Assembly (NCBI GenBank): GCA_016844625.1
Contig: JAERMN010000268.1
Span: 1 to 5,295 of the forward strand
Length of the DNA stretch: 5,295 nt
DNA from: Deltaproteobacteria bacterium
Lineage (GTDB): Bacteria > Desulfobacterota > Binatia > UBA9968
Reading direction: 5' to 3'
Positions within the stretch are counted from its first letter, which is position 1; each line of letters opens with the position of its first letter. The notes below the pieces were generated by a model, which did not search any database, was not told where the DNA came from, and saw nothing but the letters and a program-made list of their open reading frames with translations. Both the position numbers and the translations under genes were made by a program. Positions 1 to 4,921 of this stretch are shown here, piece after piece.

Positions 1-590
<590 letters not shown>

Positions 591-610
591 GAGTGCTCCA
601 AAAGGAAAAA

Positions 611-801
611 GGGGACAGGCAACTTCTATGATTCTGCTGAAAAACCCCTAGGAATGCTTCGACGGGCTCATACTTCGACAAGCTCAGTAGAACGGAAATT
701 TTTTAACGTTATCGATCCCCTCACCGTTCGTCCTGAGGCTCTCGAAGGATGAACGGGGCTTTTTCAGCAGAATTTTCTATTAACAAAAGTGGCCAGTCCC
801 C
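611..801 (+). repeat. Hairpin repeat copy A, split by an inserted element
   Basis: The outer arms are GGGGACAGGCAACTT (611-625) and AAAAGTGGCCAGTCCCC (785-801), the two arms of the hairpin family seen at 1328-1434, 1361-1405, 1509-1552, 1572-1615, 2042-2085 and 2115-2158. Here they lie 159 bases apart because another element occupies 630-774. Removing that element and one copy of TTCTAT leaves a 40-base hairpin close to the 44-base family length. The repeat fills most of the accB-accC gap, 14 bases past the accB stop and 20 bases before the accC start. A transcript crossing the gap would contain both structures. Confidence 0.85.
630..774. mobile_element. 145-base MITE-like element with terminal inverted repeats, inserted in hairpin copy A
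   Basis: The ends are inverted repeats: ATTCTGCTGAAAAACCCC (631-648) matches the reverse complement of 755-773, ATTCTGCTGAAAAAGCCCC, with a single one-base gap. TTCTAT occurs immediately outside both ends (624-629 and 775-780), as expected of a 6-base target-site duplication. The interior holds a second inverted pair, TTCGACAAGCTCAG...AACGG (674-695) against CCGTTCGTCCTGAG...TCGAA (724-746). A 12/14 direct repeat of its left half lies just upstream (657-670 versus 673-686), and 724-756 is itself palindromic. There is no coding capacity, so any mobility would depend on a transposase elsewhere. The interior CCGTTCG...TCGAA pattern resembles a repeat I recall from many bacterial genomes, but I have not verified this. 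Confidence 0.7.
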
Positions 802-815
802 ATTTGGCTTGATGC

Positions 816-1298
816 TTAAGGTTTGACGATGATAAGCGTTTGGCCGAACTCGACGAAGCTGCCGTTGGCCGCGACCACTTCGACGATGGCGCCTTTCACT
901 CCGGAGCGCACGCTGTTGAAGACCTTCATGACTTCGATCAGGCCGCAGGTTGTGTCTTCAGTAATTTGCTGGCCGACAGTCACAAACGGCGGCGCGCCGG
1001 GCTCGGGCGCCACATAGAAAGTTCCCAGGATCGGTGCCGTGACCGCGAGATGGCCGGCGGGTATTGCCGTGGCTTTCGCCGCTGACGGCGCCGCGGCTGC
1101 AACGGGCGTCGGCGCTGCCGCGGGAGCGGCCACTGGCGCGGCGCTGACGGTTGTCGGTTGCGCACTTGCCGCGAGCGGAATCGGATCGCCTTTGCTGACG
1201 GTAATTTTTAGTTCGCCAACTTCGAGCTGAAAGTAATCGAACTTCGATTCGTCGATCAATTTTAAAATCTGCAAAACATCATCGTCGCTGAGTTCCAT
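816..1298 (-). CDS. accB: Biotin carboxyl carrier protein of acetyl-CoA carboxylase (BCCP)
   Basis: A 160-residue carrier protein whose biotinylated lysine shuttles carboxyl groups from the biotin carboxylase to the carboxyltransferase. It has the full AccB layout: a short helical N-terminus (1-40), an Ala/Pro-rich flexible linker (about 43-80), and a C-terminal biotinyl/lipoyl domain (about 84-160). The biotin attachment motif is EVMK with K125; most AccB proteins have EAMK. The segment TFYVAPEPGAPPF (93-105) matches the AccB thumb, which separates this from generic biotinyl domains, and the end GQTLIIVKP is typical. Length is close to E. coli AccB (156). The start ATG at 1298-1296 has AAGG eight bases upstream (1307-1310) and GGAG a little further (1312-1315). 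accC follows in the same direction after 225 bases. The variant motif may mark a paralogous BCCP rather than the housekeeping one. Confidence 0.93.
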   Translation of the reverse strand: MELSDDDVLQILKLIDESKFDYFQLEVGELKITVSKGDPIPLAASAQPTTVSAAPVAAPAAAPTPVAAAAPSAAKATAIPAGHLAVTAPILGTFYVAPEPGAPPFVTVGQQITEDTTCGLIEVMKVFNSVRSGVKGAIVEVVAANGSFVEFGQTLIIVKP

Positions 1299-1327
1299 CG
1301 TCTCTACCTTTCTCCGTTAATTAAAAA

Positions 1328-1434
1328 GGGGACATGCTACTTTTTCTTAACCGGGTAAACTGGGACGGGCAACTTTTCGGAAAAACAGAAAAGTAGCCGG
1401 TCCCCGGCGCAAGAAGAAAAAGTTGCGTGTCCCC
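1328..1434 (-). repeat. Hairpin repeat copy B-outer, enclosing another hairpin
   Basis: The left arm GGGGACATGCTACTTTTTCTT (1328-1348, 21 bases with the last base unpaired or weak) pairs with the right arm ending GTTGCGTGTCCCC (1411-1434). Stem positions 7 and 18 have changed together on both arms relative to the main consensus, and the mid-stem mismatch at position 11 remains. By the asymmetric bases it lies in the opposite orientation to most copies. Its 62-base loop contains copy B-inner plus about 17 other bases. It begins 29 bases upstream of the accB start, in the region where an accB leader or promoter should lie. I could not identify a convincing promoter there. Confidence 0.72.
1361..1405 (+). 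repeat. Hairpin repeat copy B-inner
   Basis: A 45-base family member lying wholly in the loop of B-outer. The left arm is TGGGACGGGCAACTTTTC and the right arm GAAAAGTAGCCGGTCCCC, so the stem has 18 positions. They pair except at position 1, position 7 (G opposite G) and the family mismatch at position 11 (A opposite A). Orientation is opposite to the surrounding copy. Confidence 0.82.
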
Positions 1435-1437
1435 GTT

Positions 1438-1473
1438 CATGCTTCAACTAGCATGATTTTGCCGCGCATGGCA
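1438..1473. repeat. Two short inverted repeats upstream of accB
   Basis: CATGCT (1438-1443) and AGCATG (1450-1455) form a perfect 6-base inverted repeat with a 6-base loop, followed by ATTTTG. TTGCC (1458-1462) and GGCAA (1469-1473) form a second one with 5-base arms. They sit in the 329-base gap between accB and the protease gene, outside the hairpin family. They could be operator-like or chance; 5-6 base arms are weak evidence. Apart from these and copies B-D, I see nothing in the gap, including no open frame with a credible start. Confidence 0.25.
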
Positions 1474-1508
1474 AATCGTTGGGTAACACGAAGACAAGCG
1501 ACTATTCG

Positions 1509-1552
1509 GAGGACTGGCTGCTTTTTTGTATTGCAAATAGCTGCCTGTCCCC
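1509..1552 (-). repeat. Hairpin repeat copy C (diverged, opposite orientation)
   Basis: Exactly 44 bases, with left arm GAGGACTGGCTGCTTTTT and right arm ending AGCTGCCTGTCCCC. It is diverged from the consensus, but stem positions 12 (A to G) and 18 (C to T) have changed on both arms together, so pairing is kept. The mismatches at positions 7 and 11 (T opposite T) are retained, giving the reverse orientation. It is separated from copy D by 19 bases. Confidence 0.7.
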
Positions 1553-1571
1553 CCTGACCGAAGTCCGAGAC

Positions 1572-1615
1572 GGGTACCGGTAACTTTTCACCAGGCTGAA
1601 AAGTAGCCGGTACCC
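1572..1615 (+). repeat. Hairpin repeat copy D, just past the protease gene stop
   Basis: 44 bases with arms GGGTACCGGTAACTTTTC and GAAAAGTAGCCGGTACCC around an 8-base loop. Relative to copies E and F, position 4 changed G to T on both arms. Position 7 became a true pair, making the GGGTACC ends fully complementary. Position 10 is a T-G wobble and position 11 keeps the A-A mismatch. It lies 12 bases past the stop of the minus-strand aspartyl protease gene, so it would form in that transcript's 3' end. No T-run follows on that strand, so it is not a canonical intrinsic terminator. Confidence 0.85.
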
Positions 1616-1627
1616 TACGGTCCTTGG

Positions 1628-1996
1628 TCAGAGTAACAGCATTTTGGTCGGTTCGAGCTTACGGGTGCGGCGATTGACAGAGAAACCGAGTATCTCAAGT
1701 GCGCTTACACCAAGCAGCGGCGTGTCGCTAGGTTCGCCAAATATTGTCGGCACGGTGCGGGATTTTTCGACTTTCGCACATTGGCGGAGAAAGACATCTT
1801 CCATCTGGCGATGGATTTCGCTGCCGTCAGCGAGAAAGAATATCTCCTCAGCGTATGATTTGATACCGAGCTGTTCGAGAGTGCCTTTGGGGATTACGCT
1901 ACAAATTGCACCTGTATCGGCCACCAGGCTGACTGTTTGCCACTGCGTTTGGTCGCGTGGATTGGTGATTTCTACTGTGACTTCGGTAATGCCCAC
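1628..1996 (-). CDS. Small retropepsin-like (clan AA) aspartyl protease family protein
   Basis: A 122-residue protein with the signature of bacterial single-domain retropepsin-like proteases: VADTGA (residues 25-30, catalytic D27 of a DTG motif) after paired beta strands, FFLADGSEI (53-61) as the flap-like segment, and LLGVSALEILGFSVN (94-108) as the conserved second hydrophobic-glycine motif. Such proteins act as homodimers, each chain supplying one aspartate; substrates of the bacterial forms are mostly unknown. There is no signal peptide or membrane segment, so it is likely cytoplasmic. The start is the GTG at 1996-1994: an in-frame TGA lies two codons upstream, and GTG-GGC-ATT gives the family-typical MGITEVTV. 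I see no good ribosome binding site, so translation may be weak. It stands alone between hairpin repeats, 329 bases upstream of accB, with no obvious functional tie to it. Confidence 0.82.
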   Translation of the reverse strand: MGITEVTVEITNPRDQTQWQTVSLVADTGAICSVIPKGTLEQLGIKSYAEEIFFLADGSEIHRQMEDVFLRQCAKVEKSRTVPTIFGEPSDTPLLGVSALEILGFSVNRRTRKLEPTKMLLL

Positions 1997-2041
1997 ACGT
2001 CAGGCTTTAGTATTACAGGGATTCTGCCTCAATGCGGGAAC

Positions 2042-2085
2042 GGGGACAGGCAACTTTTCACAAAGCCGAAAAGTAGCCAATCCCC
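2042..2085 (+). repeat. Hairpin repeat copy E
   Basis: Arms GGGGACAGGCAACTTTTC and GAAAAGTAGCCAATCCCC flank the 8-base loop ACAAAGCC. It differs from copy F by one base in the right arm (2080), which breaks stem pair 6. The A-A mismatches at positions 7 and 11 are present. It lies 45 bases upstream of the protease gene's GTG start on the minus strand. Confidence 0.9.
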
Positions 2086-2114
2086 TCGGTCATTTCGCCG
2101 CCGAATGCGGGAAC

Positions 2115-2158
2115 GGGGACAGGCAACTTTTCACAAAGCCGAAAAGTAGCCAGTCCCC
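2115..2158 (+). repeat. Hairpin repeat copy F, directly after the OppA-like gene stop
   Basis: This copy best represents the family: arms GGGGACAGGCAACTTTTC and GAAAAGTAGCCAGTCCCC around an 8-base loop, 16 of 18 positions paired, with A-A mismatches at positions 7 and 11. It begins four bases past the stop of the minus-strand OppA-like gene. A transcript of that gene would end in this hairpin (with U-U mismatches) followed by copy E. That could protect the 3' end or weaken read-through, but no T-run follows. Confidence 0.9.
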
Positions 2159-2162
2159 TCGG

Positions 2163-3758
2163 TCACTTCGCCGCCGGTTTCACATTGCGCAGATCCAACC
2201 GCGCCATCGAGTTGTATTCCAAACCGGTGAACTTGGGGCTCAAAATCGTCGCCTCGGCTTTCCAGAACAGCGGCGCGATGGCGGCGTCGGTCTCCGTGAG
2301 TAGACGTTGCGCCTCGTCGTAAATCTGCGTGCGTTTGACGCTGTCGGATTCGCGCGCGGCGAATTCGAGCAGCTGGTCGAATTTACTATTTTTCCAACGG
2401 CCGTGATTGTTGCCGCTGTTGGACGTAAAAAGCTTCATGAAGTTATCCGGGTCGGGATAGTCGGCGCCCCAACCCGCGCGGTGGACCGAGAATGGATCGT
2501 TCTGGAGTTTTTTTAGAAACACTTTCCACTCCTGATTCTCGATCTTGACCACCACATTGAGGTGTTTCTGCCACATGCCTTGAATCGCTTCGGCGACGAG
2601 TTTGTGATCGTCTTGGGTGTTATAGCCCAATACAATTGTCGGCAACCCCTTGCCATCGGGATAACCCGCTTCGCTTAACAAGCGGCGCGCTTGGTTGGGA
2701 TTAAACGATAAACCGATCTTGGGATTGTGCGCGAGCATGCCCGGCGGAATCCAAGATGTCGCAGCTGTCTGGCCGCCTTGCAGGATCTTGGGGAACACGT
2801 CGCGATCGATGGCAAGAGCGAAGGCTTTGCGCAGTTTCGCATTGTCGAACGGTTTACGGTCGACGGCAAAGCCGTAATACTCGCCGCGCAGCTGCGGCAC
2901 AAGCTTGTAACCCGGCAGCTTCGATAAGCGCGGTTTGTCGAGCGGCGCGATGCTGTGATCGTCAACGAAATCTAAGTTATCCTGTTCGAACATGGTGATG
3001 GCGGTGGTCTTTTCGTTGACCATGTACATGGTCACTTTGTCGATCGCCGGTTTGCCGCGGAAATAATTTCCATTGGCGCTGAGCTCGATCTGATTTTCAT
3101 GCCTCCACGACGCCAGACGAAACGGGCCGTTGGTGACGATATTTCCCGGCTCGGTCCAGCGGGTGTCGTGCTTTTCGATGACATCCTGGCGCTGCGGATA
3201 AGTGACTTCGAAAGTGGTGATCGCGAGGAAGTAAGATGCCGGGTGGCGCAATGTGACGGCGAGGGTTTGATCGTTTTCAGCTTTGACGCCGACGGCGGAT
3301 GGGTCTTTGAGTTTTCCCTCGGCGTATTCCTGAGCGTTGGCGATGTCAAATAGGATGTAAGCGTATTGCGACGCGGTCTTGGGATTGAGCAAACGCTTCC
3401 AGGAATATTCGAAATCCTGGGCGCGGACTTTTTTGCCGTCGCTCCACTGGACGTCGTCACGGAGATTGAAAATGATTGTTTTGCCGCCGTTTTGAAACTC
3501 CCATGACTTGGCGATCATCGGCGCCGGCTTTAGCTCTTTGTCGAACTCGGTGAGGCCGACCATGAGATTCGAAATGACATTAAACGAAACATGATCGGTG
3601 GCGATGGACCAATCGAGGCTTGGCGGTTCCGTGCCGAGATTGACGCGGAAATGATTGTCGCCGTTGCCTTTGGGCGCTGACTTGCACGCGCCGACTAGAA
3701 GCACCAAGCTAATGGCGAGCAGGCTGAGTAATTGGCGGTAAGGATTGCGTTGAATCAT
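2163..3758 (-). CDS. Oligopeptide ABC transporter substrate-binding lipoprotein (OppA/SBP_bac_5 family)
   Basis: A 531-residue family 5 solute-binding protein, full length for OppA-type receptors (about 540). It should capture peptides outside the inner membrane and hand them to an ABC permease. The N-terminus is a lipoprotein signal: NPYR, a hydrophobic stretch (10-22), and the lipobox VGAC with lipidated C25. Lys rather than Asp follows the cysteine, so there is no inner-membrane retention signal of the E. coli type. Family landmarks are GTEPPSLDW (42-50), the SBP_bac_5 signature region RDDVQWSDGKKVRAQDFEYSW (R100 to W120), TNGPFRL (209-215) and GWGADYPDP (429-437). D433 there aligns with the aspartate of E. 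coli OppA that binds the peptide amino end. The ATG at 3758-3756 is the only start before an in-frame stop; no strong ribosome site is seen. No permease or ATPase gene adjoins, so it is an orphan receptor, divergent from a dipeptidase gene. Peptides are the likeliest ligand, but nickel, dipeptide or other family 5 ligands remain possible. Confidence 0.92.
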   Translation of the reverse strand: MIQRNPYRQLLSLLAISLVLLVGACKSAPKGNGDNHFRVNLGTEPPSLDWSIATDHVSFNVISNLMVGLTEFDKELKPAPMIAKSWEFQNGGKTIIFNLRDDVQWSDGKKVRAQDFEYSWKRLLNPKTASQYAYILFDIANAQEYAEGKLKDPSAVGVKAENDQTLAVTLRHPASYFLAITTFEVTYPQRQDVIEKHDTRWTEPGNIVTNGPFRLASWRHENQIELSANGNYFRGKPAIDKVTMYMVNEKTTAITMFEQDNLDFVDDHSIAPLDKPRLSKLPGYKLVPQLRGEYYGFAVDRKPFDNAKLRKAFALAIDRDVFPKILQGGQTAATSWIPPGMLAHNPKIGLSFNPNQARRLLSEAGYPDGKGLPTIVLGYNTQDDHKLVAEAIQGMWQKHLNVVVKIENQEWKVFLKKLQNDPFSVHRAGWGADYPDPDNFMKLFTSNSGNNHGRWKNSKFDQLLEFAARESDSVKRTQIYDEAQRLLTETDAAIAPLFWKAEATILSPKFTGLEYNSMARLDLRNVKPAAK

Positions 3759-3760
3759 TC

Positions 3761-3789
3761 TTGCGTGTGGGAGGTTTAGCCGATATTAC
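3761..3789 (+). promoter_or_regulatory. Possible promoter for the dipeptidase gene
   Basis: TTGCGT (3761-3766) and TATTAC (3784-3789) are separated by 17 bases, a sigma-70-like pair matching the consensus at 3/6 and 4/6. It is upstream of the dipeptidase start and overlaps the 5' leader of the divergent OppA-like gene. This is inference from a weak match. Confidence 0.25.
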
Positions 3790-3814
3790 TAGCGCAATAC
3801 CGTATTCCCTTCAA
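3786..3814 (-). promoter_or_regulatory. Possible promoter for the OppA-like gene
   Basis: On the minus strand TTGAAG (3814-3809) and TAGTAA (3791-3786) are separated by 17 bases, with the ATG about 28 bases further on. The -35 match is fair and the -10 match poor. It overlaps the possible plus-strand promoter, so the two genes could compete for polymerase or share control. Confidence 0.3.
3796..3806. promoter_or_regulatory. Small palindrome in the divergent promoter gap, operator candidate
   Basis: AATAC-C-GTATT is a perfect inverted repeat with 5-base arms and a 1-base centre. It lies between the candidate -35 and -10 of the minus-strand promoter, a typical repressor position. The arms are short and no regulator gene is visible, so this could be chance. 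Confidence 0.25.
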
Positions 3815-3843
3815 GAAAGAAGCGCCAAGAAAGAAAAACATAG

Positions 3844-4875
3844 ATGGATGCAAAAGAATTGTTGATGAGCAGCCTTGTGATCGAGGGGCATCGCGATGTT
3901 TACGAGCAAATCTATCGAAAATCGATCGGTGAAGAAGCGCCGATCCGCGACGGCGTGGCGCCGCGACTAATCCGTGACGGCATCAATATGACCGTTTACG
4001 CGATCTCAGGCGATTCCTATTCGCATTCCCAGAACACCGGGCGTTATCTGGAGACCGCGCTCGAACAGATTGACCAGTTTCTCGAAGAGGCGCCGCGCTC
4101 CGAAGGCATGATTCAGATGGTCAAGACGCGCGGCGATTTGCCGGAGAAACCGGAGCCGGGAACGGTAAAGTTCCTGCTTCACTTCGAAGGCTGCATGCCG
4201 CTGCGCGGTAGTATCGAGAACCTGCGCAACTTTTATCGCTTGGGACTGCGCTCGATTCAACCGGTGTGGAATTTTCGCAACGAGCTCGGCGACGGCGTCT
4301 GGGAAAACCGCACCGGCGGCGGTCTGACCCATTTCGGCGTGCAAGTCATTAAAGAAGCCAATCGCTTGGGCATGGTGGTCGATCTGTCGCACATGAACCG
4401 CGAAGGATTTTTCCAAACTTTAGATGTCGCCACTGCGCCGCTGCTGGTCAGCCACGCCAACGCTTGCGGCATGCTCAAGAACCCGCGCAATCTCGACGAC
4501 GAACAGATCAAAGCGATCGCCAAACAGGGCGGCTTGGTCGGCATACTCGCTTTGCCGGAGCGCGTCGGAGAAGGCGAGGTAGGTATCGAAGATATGCTCA
4601 AGCATATGGACTACGTGATCAAGCTCGTCGGCATCGAGCATCTCGCCCTCGGCATGGACTTCGTCAAATACGACGGCCCGCGCACGCTCAAAGACCGCCA
4701 CCATCCGCTGCACAAAGATCCGCTGATCAAAGGCTTCGAAGAAATCGAAGATTTGCCCAACTTGATCGACGGCCTGCAGCGCCATGGCTACAAGGACGGC
4801 GATATTAAGATGATTCTCGGCGGCAATTATTTGCGAGTGCTCAAGACGATCTTGCCGGAGCGCTCGGTTATTTAA
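3844..4875 (+). CDS. Membrane (renal) dipeptidase family protein, peptidase M19
   Basis: A 343-residue zinc-dependent dipeptidase of the amidohydrolase-like TIM-barrel M19 family, which cleaves dipeptides, in some members including D-amino-acid or dehydro forms. All expected metal ligands are present: HxD as H16 and D18 (EGHRD), the bridging E115 (HFEG), H183 (DLSH) and H204 (VSHA). The late-barrel acid is D272 (GMDF), and GGNYLRVL (326-333) matches the family's C-terminal GGNFLRV. The length is normal for bacterial members. There is no signal peptide or lipobox, so despite the family name the product should be cytoplasmic. The ATG at 3844 follows a purine-rich stretch without a clear Shine-Dalgarno; the next in-frame ATG (3865) looks no better, and the longer form keeps the usual N-terminal helix. 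It is divergent from the OppA-like receptor and 42 bases ahead of an NMT1-like receptor, probably one transcript with the latter. The substrate cannot be read from sequence. Confidence 0.93.
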   Translation: MDAKELLMSSLVIEGHRDVYEQIYRKSIGEEAPIRDGVAPRLIRDGINMTVYAISGDSYSHSQNTGRYLETALEQIDQFLEEAPRSEGMIQMVKTRGDLPEKPEPGTVKFLLHFEGCMPLRGSIENLRNFYRLGLRSIQPVWNFRNELGDGVWENRTGGGLTHFGVQVIKEANRLGMVVDLSHMNREGFFQTLDVATAPLLVSHANACGMLKNPRNLDDEQIKAIAKQGGLVGILALPERVGEGEVGIEDMLKHMDYVIKLVGIEHLALGMDFVKYDGPRTLKDRHHPLHKDPLIKGFEEIEDLPNLIDGLQRHGYKDGDIKMILGGNYLRVLKTILPERSVI

Positions 4876-4888
4876 CAGGAGAACGAAA

Positions 4889-4921
4889 TTGGCAGGGCTT
4901 AAGGAGAAGGGATCGCGATGA
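4889..4921 (+). other. Possible 10-codon leader ORF overlapping the next start (ATGA)
   Basis: AGGAG (4877-4881) lies seven bases before TTG (4889), which opens ten codons (MAGLKEKGSR if translated) ending in TGA at 4919-4921. That stop overlaps the ATG of the binding-protein gene as ATGA, an arrangement typical of translational coupling. The ORF is very short and has a rare start, so chance is a serious alternative. Confidence 0.2.
4901..4906 (+). promoter_or_regulatory. Ribosome binding site of the NMT1/SsuA-like gene
   Basis: AAGGAG lies 11 bases before the ATG at 4918, with a second purine block (AGAAGGG) nearer. It is the strongest Shine-Dalgarno on the right side of the window and fixes the start. 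No terminator-like hairpin lies between the dipeptidase stop and this site, so the two genes are probably co-transcribed. Confidence 0.65.

Larger units (their letters stand above)
2031..2176. repeat. 73-base perfect-period tandem duplication spanning the 3' end of the OppA-like gene
   Basis: Unit 1 is 2031-2103 and unit 2 is 2104-2176. They differ at only two of 73 positions (2080 A versus 2153 G; 2093 T versus 2166 C). Each unit contains one complete hairpin (E or F). Unit 2 includes the final codons and stop of the minus-strand OppA-like gene, and unit 1 carries a non-functional copy of those codons, still reading Ala-Ala-Lys-stop with AAA in place of AAG. The two hairpins therefore arose by local duplication rather than independent insertion. 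Confidence 0.95.

Noticed and set aside
1458..1500. Promoter for accB around TTGCCA on the minus strand
   Set aside because: No -10 match better than chance lies at a suitable spacing, so I did not list it as a feature.
1572..1615. Hairpin D (and F) as intrinsic terminators
   Set aside because: The stems are strong, but no T-run follows on either strand; the T-rich part is inside the arm. They are kept as repeats with a possible 3' end role.
2031..2176. Two spaced identical palindromes resembling a short CRISPR array
   Set aside because: The sequence between the palindromes is part of the same 73-base duplication, not a unique spacer. There are only two units, and no cas gene is visible.
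1644..2303. Plus-strand open frame of 219 codons across the protease gene and the repeats
   Set aside because: It crosses the aspartyl protease gene antisense, both tandem repeat units and the end of the OppA-like gene. The minus-strand products have recognisable motifs and this one does not.
4006..4785. Several minus-strand open frames opposite the dipeptidase gene
   Set aside because: All are shadows of the M19 gene, which has its full set of metal ligands. They reflect GC-rich codon bias.
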